Assembly (NCBI RefSeq): GCF_022340605.1
Contig: NZ_JAJDNQ010000137.1
Span: 1-39,965 of the forward strand
Source of the DNA: Thiohalocapsa sp.
GTDB taxonomy: Bacteria; Pseudomonadota; Gammaproteobacteria; Chromatiales; Chromatiaceae
DNA length: 39,965 nucleotides
Direction: 5' to 3'
The notes below the pieces were generated by a model. The model was not told where the DNA came from, made no database searches, and was given only the letters and a program-made list of their open reading frames with translations. Positions within the stretch are counted from its first letter, which is position 1. Each line of letters opens with the position of its first letter. Position numbers and translations under genes: made by a program. Below are positions 17,020 through 25,670 of the stretch, piece after piece.

Positions 17020-18060
17020 ATGCCACGTTTGCCCGCCGAATGGGAGCAGCAGGCCGCGGTGCTGCTCACCTGGCCTCACCCCGGCACGGACTGGGCGGCG
17101 CAACTGCCCGCAGTCGAGGCAGTCTACCGGCGCATTGCGGCACACATCGCCGCGCGGCAGGGCTTACTCGTGGTCTGCCGCGATCCGAGCCATCGCGACC
17201 GTGTGCGCGCCCAACTCGCGTCGGCGGGTGTCGCGCCCGGAGCGGCCGCCCTCGCCATCGCCCCGAGCGACGACACCTGGGCACGGGATCATGGCCCCAT
17301 CACCGTGCTGGACGACGCGGGCGCAGCGCGGGTGGTGGACTTCCGCTTCAACGGCTGGGGCGGCAAGTACCCCTCGGCGCAGGACGACCTGATCACCGCA
17401 CGGCTGCATGCCGACGGCTGGCTCGGTGGCGCCCGACTGGTGCCGAGCCCACTCGTGCTGGAAGGCGGCGCCATCGACACGGACGGCGACGGGGGCCTGC
17501 TCGTGGTGCGTCGCACCCTGCTGGACCCCCACCGCAACCCCGGCTGGGACCAGCAAGGCATCGAGCAGGAACTCGCCCGGCAACTGGGCATCCGGCGTTG
17601 CCTATGGCTGGACCAGGGGCAGCTCGAGGGGGACGACACCGACGGGCACATCGACACCCTGGCACGTTTCTGTGGCCCTGACACCATCTGCCACATCACG
17701 GCACATCCGGCGGCGTCTGACGCGGAGCGACGGTCGCTTGCGGCAATGCTGGACGAGCTGCGGGCGCTGCGGCGTGCGGACGGCATGCCCTACCGGCTGA
17801 TCGCGTTGCCGGCGCCGCGACCAATCAGCGGCGCGGACGGCGCGGCACAGCCGGCGAGCTATGCCAATTTCCTGATCATCAACGGCGCGGTGCTGATGCC
17901 GACGTACGACGACAGCGCCGACACCATCGCCGCCGAGCGGCTGGCTGCCGCCTTTCCGGGGCGCAGCATCCTGCCCGTGAATTGCCGAGAGCTGATCCGC
18001 CAGGGCGGCAGCCTGCACTGCATCACCATGCAGTTGCCGGCGGCCATCCGAACAGACTGA
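17020..18060 (+). CDS. aguA: Agmatine deiminase
   Basis: A member of the agmatine deiminase/peptidylarginine deiminase family, which hydrolyses agmatine to N-carbamoylputrescine and ammonia in the arginine-decarboxylase route to putrescine. The ATG at 17020 gives 346 residues starting MPRLPAEWEQQAAVLLTWPH, as the family does; an open frame with a GTG at 16945 would add 25 unlikely residues. Active-site landmarks are DDTWARDHGP, LEGGAIDTDG, GDDTDGHIDTLARF and the nucleophile C334 in GGSLHCITMQ. The partner N-carbamoylputrescine amidase (aguB) is not in the window. It follows the HdeD-like gene by about 120 bp. Confidence 0.92.
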   Translation: MPRLPAEWEQQAAVLLTWPHPGTDWAAQLPAVEAVYRRIAAHIAARQGLLVVCRDPSHRDRVRAQLASAGVAPGAAALAIAPSDDTWARDHGPITVLDDAGAARVVDFRFNGWGGKYPSAQDDLITARLHADGWLGGARLVPSPLVLEGGAIDTDGDGGLLVVRRTLLDPHRNPGWDQQGIEQELARQLGIRRCLWLDQGQLEGDDTDGHIDTLARFCGPDTICHITAHPAASDAERRSLAAMLDELRALRRADGMPYRLIALPAPRPISGADGAAQPASYANFLIINGAVLMPTYDDSADTIAAERLAAAFPGRSILPVNCRELIRQGGSLHCITMQLPAAIRTD

Positions 18061-18085
18061 CAGATCGGCGTTTCCCGAGGTTCCG

Positions 18086-18304
18086 TCAGCGGATGGTGGT
18101 GCTCGCAGCGCTGCTCATCGATTCGTCCGACCAGGCAGCGAGCTGTTCCACCGCGGCGGCGGGGGGCGAGCCGTCAGGGCGCGCGTCCGCCATTACCACC
18201 GCAGGTGCAGCCTGCGGCTGCATCATGGAGAGGTCGTCCGCGGCGATCTGATCGGCAGCCGCAAGCAGCAGGCTCAAGCCCCCGGCAACGATTGTAGGAA
18301 ACAT
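18086..18304 (-). CDS. Small putative exported protein
   Basis: A 72-residue open frame starting at ATG 18302-18304, with GGAG 8 bases upstream on the minus strand. Residues 1-20 (MFPTIVAGGLSLLLAAADQI) resemble a signal peptide or anchor. The remainder is Ala/Pro/Ser-rich (QPQAAPAVVMADARPDGSPP) and matches no family that I recognise. A longer frame with 18 more residues is open upstream, but the ribosome site favours this ATG. It is convergent with aguA and divergent from the methyltransferase fusion gene. It could be a spurious frame in GC-rich DNA. Confidence 0.42.
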   Translation of the reverse strand: MFPTIVAGGLSLLLAAADQIAADDLSMMQPQAAPAVVMADARPDGSPPAAAVEQLAAWSDESMSSAASTTIR

Positions 18305-18332
18305 GGGCTGGCTCCGTAGGGATTTACCACAG

Positions 18333-18373
18333 GGAACATCGGGGGTTCCGTAGCCCATATATTAGCCGATACT
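18333..18373 (+). promoter_or_regulatory. Candidate promoter and dyad before the methyltransferase fusion gene
   Basis: TTCCGT (18346-18351), a 16-base spacer and GATACT (18368-18373) form a possible sigma-70 promoter in an unusually AT-rich patch. A dyad, GGAAC-N7-GTTCC (18333-18349), overlaps its -35 and could be an operator. It lies about 100 bp before the ATG at 18474. Confidence 0.3.
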
Positions 18374-18473
18374 TATGAACTAGACATGACCGAACCGCAG
18401 CAATGTGCAACGGCGCACGGCAAATCTGTAACCAAATGTTGCATCCCCAAGGTCACGACCTGACGCGCACGAC

Positions 18474-19781
18474 ATGACGCCTCCAGTCGACGCAACCAAG
18501 CCTGTGAATTCTGCGTCCGGCACAGGCTCCGCGCCGGGTGCCGCCAAGCCGCGACCACGTACCAGCTCGCGCAGCGTCGCCGCGTTGCGCTTCGATGTGT
18601 GCTGGCAAAGCGATGCCGCACATCACACGGATAGCCTGTTCTTGCCGCAAGTGGACCTGTGGCGCAACGATCTTCCAAGGCCCGTGCAGCAAGCGGTCAT
18701 GAACAAGTCCGCCGGCTATGGCGCCACCATCAGCTTCGCGCCCGGGCAGTTGGTGGCGGACCGCCTGCCGGGGCGGTTGCTGAAGCTGCGTGCCGATCAG
18801 TTCAACCGTCGCTTCCTCGGCCGTGGCCCGCTGGAGCCCCGCCGCGGCCGCTTCTACCCCAAGGCGATCTTGACGACTGCATACGAGGTCCGCGGTGCCG
18901 ATCGCACCCCGATCCGCGTCGTCGCGGCCGACAAGAACGGCTTCACCGCGGATCTGAGCCATGCGCTGGCGGGCAAGGACTTGGAGATCACGGTAACCGT
19001 AGACGCGATCGCGGACAGCGACCGGCGGCGGGACGGGCCAAACATGCAGATCCGCTCGCGCCTTATCGACCTTGGCCCCGGGATGCAGGGACGCTGGCAG
19101 GGCCAGCCCACCGACTTCTTCGCCGATGATCCCTTCACGCGGCTGGACGACGACGACCCCGGCTTTTATGAGCGCGCACGTCTCGTAGACCATCTGGACA
19201 CCACCGCGATCGCGGAAATATCGGCCCTGTACGGACGACTCATTCGGCCGCGCAGTCGTATTCTTGACCTGATGTCCAGTTGGCACTCGCACCTGCCGCA
19301 AGCATCGCGGCCGGACGCCGTGGTGGGTCTTGGCATGAACGCGGAGGAACTGGCGCGCAATCCGATTCTGACCGAGCGGGTGGTGCATGACATGAACGCC
19401 GACCCCCGGCTCCCGTTCGACGACGCCTCGTTCGATGCGGTGATCTGCACCGTGTCCGTGGAATATCTCACGCAGCCCTTTGCGGTATTCCGCGAGATGG
19501 CACGCGTGCTAGCGCCGGCGGGCATCGCCGTGATGACCTTCTCGAACCGCTGGTTCCCCACCAAGGTCATTCGCATCTGGGATCAGGTGCACGAGTTCGA
19601 GCGGCCGGGGCTGGTGCTGGAGTACTTCCGCGAGAGCGGCAGATTTCGCGACTTCAACACCTGGAGCTTGCGCGGGCTGCCGCGCCCGGCCGAGGACAAG
19701 TACGCCCACAGGCTCGACCAGTCCGACCCCGTGCATGCCGTCTGGGCGCGCCGGGACGGCGAGCCGCGGGTGCGGCTATGA
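18474..19781 (+). CDS. FKBP-like domain fused to a class I SAM-dependent methyltransferase
   Basis: A 435-residue protein with two parts. Residues 35-45 begin a region ending at about 180 in NGFTADLSHALAGKDLEI, which resembles the distinctive end of SlyD/FKBP-type prolyl isomerases (DxNHPLAGKxLxF). Residues 235-400 form a methyltransferase: motif I is the atypical ILDLMSSWHSHLP, followed by VVGLGMNAEEL, VHDMNADPRLPFDDASFDAVIC and FREMARVLAPAGIAVMTFSNRWFP, all in the class I order. The first 35 residues are a disordered, Pro/Ser-rich lead. The substrate is unknown. The atypical glycine-poor motif I could mean altered cofactor binding. Neighbours give no pathway context. Confidence 0.75.
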   Translation: MTPPVDATKPVNSASGTGSAPGAAKPRPRTSSRSVAALRFDVCWQSDAAHHTDSLFLPQVDLWRNDLPRPVQQAVMNKSAGYGATISFAPGQLVADRLPGRLLKLRADQFNRRFLGRGPLEPRRGRFYPKAILTTAYEVRGADRTPIRVVAADKNGFTADLSHALAGKDLEITVTVDAIADSDRRRDGPNMQIRSRLIDLGPGMQGRWQGQPTDFFADDPFTRLDDDDPGFYERARLVDHLDTTAIAEISALYGRLIRPRSRILDLMSSWHSHLPQASRPDAVVGLGMNAEELARNPILTERVVHDMNADPRLPFDDASFDAVICTVSVEYLTQPFAVFREMARVLAPAGIAVMTFSNRWFPTKVIRIWDQVHEFERPGLVLEYFRESGRFRDFNTWSLRGLPRPAEDKYAHRLDQSDPVHAVWARRDGEPRVRL

Positions 19782-20083
19782 GCCGAAAGCATTGCTCGAG
19801 CGCGGCCGCTGGCACCGAAGTTGGAAATACGTCGCACGCGAAGACGCGAAGCAGACACCGTGACTGCAACAGACGCCGAGCCGCCCTCCCCCGGGCGACA
19901 TGGCGGCACGCAACCGGCGCCACGCCGGCGCCCTCGGCTGGAGACGGTGCTGCCAAGTCCCGCTCGTGCGTGATCTGAGCGCGGCGGGGACGTCGCTCCC
20001 ACGGGCGCGGTCTGCCACGACGAACCCCTTTGCGTTCTTCCATTCGCGGCTACGCGTCTTCGCGTGCCCCCTCTTCCCAGTCC
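19782..20083. other. Intergenic interval bounded by 14-bp inverted repeats
   Basis: No gene is supported. GCACGCGAAGACGC (19834-19847) and its exact reverse complement GCGTCTTCGCGTGC (20054-20067) enclose 206 bp. The interval separates convergent genes (methyltransferase fusion and L,D-transpeptidase), so it may be a decayed mobile or REP-type insert, or the arms may act as terminators. Confidence 0.45.
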
Positions 20084-20653
20084 TCAGGGCAGAATCTCGA
20101 TGGGCGTGCCGTCGGTGGTGAAGCGCCAGATCTCGTCAACGGCGAGGTTGGAGACGGCGATACAGCCCTGGGTCCAGTCCTCGTCGCGCACCGCGTCGCG
20201 CAGGCCCGCAAAGCGTGCCGGCATCGGCTCGCCGTGGATCATGATGGCGCCACCCGGGTCCACCCCACTGCGCCAGGCACGGGTTCGGTCATCGAAGTTC
20301 GGATAGGAGATGTGCAGCGCCTTGTAGAACTTGCTGCGTGGCGTGCGCCAATCGATGGTGTAGAGGCCCTCGGGGGTGCGGTTGTCGCCTCGGCGCTGCT
20401 TGTGCCCCACGGGGTTTATGCCGAGGCTGATGCGGTAGGTGCGGAACGGCTTGCCATCGCGCATCAGGTAGAGCCGATGCTGGCTTTTCTTCACCACGAT
20501 CTTGTCGGCGAAATAGGCACGGCGGCCGGGCTTCGAGACCTCGGTTGCGCGGTTGGCGGCGCAGCCCGGCAACACCGACATGGCCGCGACGGAGGAGCTC
20601 AGGCACAGGATGACGCCGACACCGGCCACGGATCGCAACAGCGGGGAGAACAT
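20084..20653 (-). CDS. L,D-transpeptidase (YkuD domain), probable lipoprotein
   Basis: A 189-residue periplasmic enzyme of the YkuD family, which makes 3-3 cross-links in peptidoglycan or anchors lipoproteins. The catalytic signature is intact: IMIHGEP with H140 and DWTQGCIAVSN with the nucleophile C164. It begins with a hydrophobic export segment (SPLLRSVAGVGVILCLSSSV), and SVLPGC (C31) resembles a lipobox, so it may be an outer-membrane or inner-membrane lipoprotein. The start is uncertain: ATG at 20651-20653 was chosen, and a GTG four codons earlier is equally open; neither has a strong ribosome site. Confidence 0.88.
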   Translation of the reverse strand: MFSPLLRSVAGVGVILCLSSSVAAMSVLPGCAANRATEVSKPGRRAYFADKIVVKKSQHRLYLMRDGKPFRTYRISLGINPVGHKQRRGDNRTPEGLYTIDWRTPRSKFYKALHISYPNFDDRTRAWRSGVDPGGAIMIHGEPMPARFAGLRDAVRDEDWTQGCIAVSNLAVDEIWRFTTDGTPIEILP

Positions 20654-20932
20654 CTCGGAAAGCACATGAGTAGTATTCTGGCGACCCGCGATATGGTACC
20701 AAGTGTATGCGCTGCTGACATCGCTGCCGTGTGCGCCGCCGCACCCGCCGGCGCCGGCCGCGGTGCCGCAGCGACGGTCCCCGGGACGCGCAGCTCTGCG
20801 GCAGCAGGGGCCGCGGAACCTTTGGGCGCGAAAAGCTCCCTACAGTTGACGTGCGTCTTTGTTCGCGGCCGCTTCACAGCGGTAGCGTAGCGTCCAAAAC
20901 ACCACCAACAACCAACCACTGGAGGCAACCCT

Positions 20933-22405
20933 ATGGCACGCGTGCTGATTCTCGGCGCGGGCATCTCCGGCCACACCGCCGCCCGCTATCTCGGCAAATG
21001 GGTCGGCAAGAAGCATCAAGTGATCGTCGTTTCACCCAACGCGAAGTGGAACTGGGTCCCGTCGAACATCTGGGTCGGCGTCGGTGAGATGACCGAACCG
21101 CAGGTGACCTTCGACCTCGAGCCGGTCTACCGCAAGATCAATGTCCAGTTCCACCAGGCAAAGGCGGTGTCCATCCACCCGGAGGGTGGCACGCCGGAGG
21201 GCGGCACCAAGACCGATCAGCCCTATGTGATGGTGGAGTACACGGACCCGGCCCGCACCGGCGAGACCGCGGCCATCACCTACGACTACCTCATCAACGC
21301 CACCGGGCCGAAGCTCAACTTCGGCGCCACGCCGGGTCTCGGCCCCGAGGAAGGCTACACCCAGTCGGTCTGCACGCCGCAGCACGCGCTGCAAGCCAAC
21401 GAGCAGCTCCAGGCCATGATCGCCGCCATGAAGAAGGGCGAGCGCAAGACCTTCGTCATCGGCACTGGGCACGGCATGTGCACCTGCCAGGGCGCGGCCT
21501 TCGAGTACATCTACAACGTCGACCATACCCTGCGTGAAGCCGGCGTGCGCGACAAGGCCAAACTCGTCTGGATCAGCAACGAGTACGAGCTCGGCGACTT
21601 CGGCATGGGCGGCGTGCATATCAAGCGCGGCGGCTACATCACCAACGGCAAGGTCTTCGCCGAGTCGCTGATGGTGGAGCGCGGCATCGAATGGAACGTG
21701 CGCGCCGGGGTCAAGAAGGTGGAGCCGGGCAAGCTGACCTATGAACTGCTCGACGGCACCGAGCACGAGCAAGAGTTCGACTTCGCCATGCTGATCCCGC
21801 CCTTCGCGGGTGTGCCGATGAAGGCCTACGACGCCGAGGGCAACGACATCACCAGCGACGTCTTCGCCCCCAACGGCTTCATGAAGGTGGACGCCGACTA
21901 CACGCCGCGCCCCTACGAGGAATGGAGCAAGGAAGACTGGCCGCGGACCTATCAGTCGCCCAAGTACCAGAACGTGTTCGCCATCGGCATCGCATTCGCG
22001 CCGCCGCACCCCATCAGCAAGCCCATGAAGAGCGTCAACGGGACGCCCATCAGCCCGACGCCGCCGCGCACCGGCATGCCGTCGGCGGCCATCGGCAAGT
22101 CCGTCGCCGAAAATATCCGCGACCTGCTGAGGGGCGCCAAGCAGCTGACCCACACCGCCTCCATGGCCGAGATGGGCGCCGCCTGCGTGGCCTCCACCGG
22201 CTCGGATATCCTCAAGGGTACCGCAGCCACCATGACCGTGTACCCGGTGGTGCCGGACTACGAGACCTTTCCGGAGTATGGCCGCGACATGGGGCTGACC
22301 TTCGGTGAGATCGGGCTCGCCGGCCACTGGATGAAATACATCCTGCACCACGTATTCATCTATCAGGCCAAGTTGCGGCCCGGCTGGTCGATACTGCCGG
22401 ATTGA
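20933..22405 (+). CDS. sqr: Sulfide:quinone oxidoreductase-type flavoprotein
   Basis: A 490-residue FAD-dependent pyridine-nucleotide-disulphide-type oxidoreductase of the SQR/flavocytochrome c sulfide dehydrogenase family, peripheral to the membrane and passing electrons from sulfide to quinone. It opens with the FAD-binding GAGISG (8-13). Four Cys are present: C147 in QSVCTPQHA (position of a family catalytic Cys), C183 and C185 in GHGMCTCQG, and C418 in GAACVAS near the C-terminus. The end (HWMKYILHHVFIYQAKLRPGW) is amphipathic and suits membrane attachment. At 490 residues it is longer than type I SQRs (about 430). No signal peptide is present, so it is not FccB. GGAGG stands 7 bases before the ATG. 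Confidence 0.78.
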   Translation: MARVLILGAGISGHTAARYLGKWVGKKHQVIVVSPNAKWNWVPSNIWVGVGEMTEPQVTFDLEPVYRKINVQFHQAKAVSIHPEGGTPEGGTKTDQPYVMVEYTDPARTGETAAITYDYLINATGPKLNFGATPGLGPEEGYTQSVCTPQHALQANEQLQAMIAAMKKGERKTFVIGTGHGMCTCQGAAFEYIYNVDHTLREAGVRDKAKLVWISNEYELGDFGMGGVHIKRGGYITNGKVFAESLMVERGIEWNVRAGVKKVEPGKLTYELLDGTEHEQEFDFAMLIPPFAGVPMKAYDAEGNDITSDVFAPNGFMKVDADYTPRPYEEWSKEDWPRTYQSPKYQNVFAIGIAFAPPHPISKPMKSVNGTPISPTPPRTGMPSAAIGKSVAENIRDLLRGAKQLTHTASMAEMGAACVASTGSDILKGTAATMTVYPVVPDYETFPEYGRDMGLTFGEIGLAGHWMKYILHHVFIYQAKLRPGWSILPD

Positions 22406-22417
22406 GCGGCGCCCACA

Positions 22418-22592
22418 GAGACCGTGAAAGTATGGCTCGCAACTCCGAAAACGAGCGGATCGTAGGTCGGGTTAGCCATAGCGTAGCCCGACAATCAACG
22501 GCTTACTTGCGCCCTGACTGGCGCCCTGACTGGCGCCCAGCGTCGGGTTAAGCTGCGCTAACGCGACCTACACCGGATACTTTCACAGTCTC
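22418..22592. repeat. Nested palindromic element with 16-bp terminal inverted repeats
   Basis: GAGACCGTGAAAGTAT (22418-22433) and ATACTTTCACAGTCTC (22577-22592) are inverted copies with one mismatch. Between them are two inverted REP-like units, 22462-22492 (GTAGGTCGGGTTAGCC...GTAGCCCGACA) and 22542-22571 (GTCGGGTTAAGC...GCGACCTAC), and a direct repeat of GCGCCCTGACTG (22509-22520, 22521-22532, partial 22533-22538). The bases ACA stand on both outer flanks, which could be a 3-bp target duplication. The whole is about 175 bp, non-coding, and fits a miniature mobile or BIME-type element. Confidence 0.65.
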
Positions 22593-22668
22593 ACAGGCGT
22601 CCTCACAGGCGTTAGGTTATGAGTCACATCCCAACGAAGCGCTCACGGCAGACACGAGGTAATCCCAC

Positions 22669-22848
22669 ATGACCGCAGCCACCGTGCCCAACAAGCCGAA
22701 GAACAGAGAACCCTACCAACAGGCCTACTACCCACCGGTGCCCACCGGCTATATCCGGTGGGTGCGCACCAGCCTGGTGTGGCAGTTCTACCGGTTCTGG
22801 GTGATCAACTTCAAGATCCTGCGACTCCTGCTGAAGTCGCACCACTAA
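22669..22848 (+). CDS. Small basic protein of 59 residues downstream of the SQR gene
   Basis: ATG at 22669 with GAGGT 9 bases upstream, ending with TAA at 22846-22848. The sequence opens MTAATVPNKPKNREPYQQAY, continues YPPVPTGYIRWVRTSLVWQF and ends YRFWVINFKILRLLLKSHH. The first half is polar and Pro-rich. The second half is a Trp/Phe/Leu and Lys/Arg-rich amphipathic or membrane-embedded helix. I do not recognise a family. Its codon use, ribosome site and non-random amphipathic end argue that it is real. Lying 263 bp after the SQR-type gene on the same strand, it may be a membrane-associated partner of that enzyme; this is inference. Confidence 0.68.
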   Translation: MTAATVPNKPKNREPYQQAYYPPVPTGYIRWVRTSLVWQFYRFWVINFKILRLLLKSHH

Positions 22849-22864
22849 TCCCGGACGACGGGAT
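22848..22864 (+). terminator. Weak hairpin after the 59-residue gene
   Basis: ATCCCG-GACGA-CGGGAT starts at the last base of the TAA stop and makes a 6-bp stem. No T run follows directly; a TTTTT lies about 35 bases on (22898-22902). It is possible but unproven as a terminator. Confidence 0.3.
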
Positions 22865-22945
22865 CACGTTCATGGCGGAGGCCAAGGAGGGCCCGACTTT
22901 TTCCCGAGGCCGAGGTGGGCGCGCATGAGCGCGTCCGCCTAGGCG

Positions 22946-25660
22946 TCAACCGTCTCGATCAGCCTCCACGGCTAGCAGCCCCACGTTCCGCTCGATAGCA
23001 TCGCGCAGAGATTGCTTGGTCATTGGCTTGGGTACGAAATCGTCCATGCCCGCGGTCAGACAGGCATCGCGGTCATGCGCCATGGCGTTTGCCGTGAGGG
23101 CAATCACCGGTACCCGCGAGCGACCCTGCTTGAGCTCCAGCGCCCGCAAGCGGCGGGTGGCGTCGAAGCCATCCATCACCGGCATCTGGACGTCCATGAA
23201 AACGATATCGATGGCTGGGTCGTGGGCGAGTCGCTCCAGCGCCTCGGCACCGTTCACCGCGGTGATCACGGTCACGCCGAGCTTCTCGAGCATGGCGCCG
23301 GCGACCGCTTGGTTGATGGGATTGTCTTCCACCAGCAGCGCGCGCAGCAACCGTCGCTCCTGATCCGACCGAGTGCCCCCGGGCGCCGGCAGCGGCGGCT
23401 CCGCTGCGTCATCGGCGCGCGGCGCCGGCGCGGCCTCCGCCGCCACCGCGAACGGAATCTCGACGTGGAACTCCGAGCCCTTCCCCGGCGCGCTGCTGAC
23501 ATCGATGTGTCCACCCATCAGCTCGGCCAACCGCCGGCATATGGCAAGCCCAAGGCCCGTGCCGCCGAAGCGCCGGGTGGTTCCGGCGTCCGCCTGCATG
23601 AACGGCGTGAACAGCCGACGTTGCACGGCCGCCTCCATGCCGATGCCGCTGTCGCGCACGCGCACGCCGAGCAGGCAGGCAGCACCACTTCCCCGTTGTG
23701 CGGATACCCGCACCTGCACTCCACCCCGTTCGGTGAACTTGATGGCATTACCGATGAGGTTGTTCAGGATTTGCAGCAGCCTCCCCGCGTCGCCAACCAG
23801 AAAATCCGGCAGCATGTCCTCGAACATCAGCTCCAGCGACAGCGCCTTCTGAGCCGCCCGCTCGCGGAACAGCGCGACCGCGTCTTCGGTGATACGGCTG
23901 GGGTCGAAGGGCGCCGATTCCAGTTCCATCCGCCCCGCCTCGACCTTGGATAGATCCAAGATATCGTCGATGATGGCCAGCAACGATCGCGCGGACTGGC
24001 TCGCCATGTCGACCCAGGCCCGCTGCCGGTCGTCGAGCGGGCTCTCTTCGAGCAGTTGCAGCATACCGAGCACGCCGTTCATCGGCGTTCGTATCTCGTG
24101 GCTGGTCGTGGCAAGGAAGGCACTCTTGGCGCGGTTGGCGGCCTCTGCCTGCTCGCGCGCACGGCGTTGCTCCACTTCGGAGCGGCGCAGCGCCTCCTCG
24201 GTACGCTTCCGCTCGGTGAGATCGTGGATACTGGCAAAAAGCAGCAGCCGTTCGTCGAGGCTGAAGCGCACCAGGGTGACCTCCGCCGGCAGGCGCCGCC
24301 CCCTGCGATCCAGAAAGATCCACTCGAAGCGCACGAAGCCCTCGTTGAAGGCCGTGCCGACGAGCTCGCGGGCAGCATTGTCCGATGCGCGTCCGTCCGG
24401 CTGCTCCGGCGGCGACAGACTGAACAGATCCGCGGTATCCGACTGCTCCGGCTCGATCCCGAACCAGCGCTTGCAAACCGGGTTAGAGTCCACCACGCGG
24501 CCGCGCCCGTCCAAGAGCAAGTAACCGTCGCTGGAATACTGGAAGATGGCGCGGAACTTTTCGGCGATAGACTTCTGATCGCTGACATCGATATGGGTGC
24601 CCACCATCCGGTATGGGCGCCCGTCGCTGTCGCGCAGGGCACGTCCGCGGGCGAGAATCCAGACGTACTGGCCATCCTTGCGTCTGAGCCGATGGATGTT
24701 CTCGTACTCCGGCGTCCGCCCCTCCAGGTAGGTGCGCAGGCGCCGATCGGAGCGTGCCACATCGTCCGGGTGCAGGCGGGACCGCCACGCGCGGAAATCA
24801 TCCTCGAGTTCGTCCGGTGCGTAGCCGATCTGCGCCTTCCAGCGCTCGGAGAAGAACACTTGGTCGGTTTTCAGATCCCAGTCCCAGAGGCCGACGTTGC
24901 TGCCGTCCAGGGCCAGGTTGAGGCGCTCCTGGTTGAGTCGCAGCTGCTCCATTTGCGACCCGATGACGGACTGGTCGACGCGATTCTGCAGCAGGGCGCC
25001 GACCTGCTGCGCAAACACCGTGAAGGACTCGGTCCGGTCCCGCTCGACGCCGGTGTAGAAATCGGCGCCGGCCGACGTGACGCCGCCGACGATCCATGCG
25101 AAGCGCCTCCCGCCAACGCCGCAGCAAGGGCTCGCGATGAGCTGCTGCAGCCCGAGCGCCGCCAGCATCGGCGTCTGCCCGACCTCCCAGCGCACGGCCG
25201 CGTTCCGGCCCTGCTGCTCGGCGTTGTCGAAGTCGACGCCCGCCAGCAACTCGGCGAGCGCCGTCGCGGAGAGTTGCTCCGGCGCGATCTCGGCGGCGGC
25301 CGCGGGCTCCGGTTCCAGCGCACCCGCGTCGGTCACCGGCCAGACGAACGCGAACTCCAGCTCGAACAGGTCGACGATGGTCTCCGCCGTGGCCTCGGCG
25401 AAGGCACGCTCCTCGCGGAGTCCCAGCGCATGGGTGTTGTAGTGGTGGATGCCACCGAAGCGCGCCAGCTCGCGATCCAACCGATCGCGGGTGTCGATGA
25501 GCTGCTGGTGTACCACCGAAAGCCGCGCCACGTGCCGCTGCAACTCCGCGTTGGCGGCCCGAAGACGCGCGATCTCCGCGTCCCGGTCCAGCTTGCCGGC
25601 AGCGGTGGACAGGGTGGGTTCCTCCACGCGCAAGTCCCCGCCCGGGCCGCGGCGGCGCAC
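22946..25660 (-). CDS. Hybrid sensor histidine kinase with GAF-like, PAS and receiver domains
   Basis: A 904-residue cytoplasmic hybrid kinase with no membrane span. Order: a coiled coil (about 25-68), a GAF-like sensory region (about 70-225, including SPCCGVGG at 178-184), PAS/PAC 1 (about 250-362, [18 protein letters not shown]), PAS 2 (about 370-485), HisKA with H521 in [18 protein letters not shown], HATPase with N638 (NLIGNAIKF), GIGM and FGGTGLGL, then a receiver domain (about 772-890) with D823 in [11 protein letters not shown] and K878. No HPt domain is fused, so a separate phosphotransferase is expected. Start GTG (25658-25660) follows AAGGG and lies 10 bases after the FIST gene stop, so the two are one operon and probably one pathway. 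Confidence 0.92.
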   Translation of the reverse strand: MRRRGPGGDLRVEEPTLSTAAGKLDRDAEIARLRAANAELQRHVARLSVVHQQLIDTRDRLDRELARFGGIHHYNTHALGLREERAFAEATAETIVDLFELEFAFVWPVTDAGALEPEPAAAAEIAPEQLSATALAELLAGVDFDNAEQQGRNAAVRWEVGQTPMLAALGLQQLIASPCCGVGGRRFAWIVGGVTSAGADFYTGVERDRTESFTVFAQQVGALLQNRVDQSVIGSQMEQLRLNQERLNLALDGSNVGLWDWDLKTDQVFFSERWKAQIGYAPDELEDDFRAWRSRLHPDDVARSDRRLRTYLEGRTPEYENIHRLRRKDGQYVWILARGRALRDSDGRPYRMVGTHIDVSDQKSIAEKFRAIFQYSSDGYLLLDGRGRVVDSNPVCKRWFGIEPEQSDTADLFSLSPPEQPDGRASDNAARELVGTAFNEGFVRFEWIFLDRRGRRLPAEVTLVRFSLDERLLLFASIHDLTERKRTEEALRRSEVEQRRAREQAEAANRAKSAFLATTSHEIRTPMNGVLGMLQLLEESPLDDRQRAWVDMASQSARSLLAIIDDILDLSKVEAGRMELESAPFDPSRITEDAVALFRERAAQKALSLELMFEDMLPDFLVGDAGRLLQILNNLIGNAIKFTERGGVQVRVSAQRGSGAACLLGVRVRDSGIGMEAAVQRRLFTPFMQADAGTTRRFGGTGLGLAICRRLAELMGGHIDVSSAPGKGSEFHVEIPFAVAAEAAPAPRADDAAEPPLPAPGGTRSDQERRLLRALLVEDNPINQAVAGAMLEKLGVTVITAVNGAEALERLAHDPAIDIVFMDVQMPVMDGFDATRRLRALELKQGRSRVPVIALTANAMAHDRDACLTAGMDDFVPKPMTKQSLRDAIERNVGLLAVEADRDG

Positions 25661-25670
25661 TGGCTACCCT

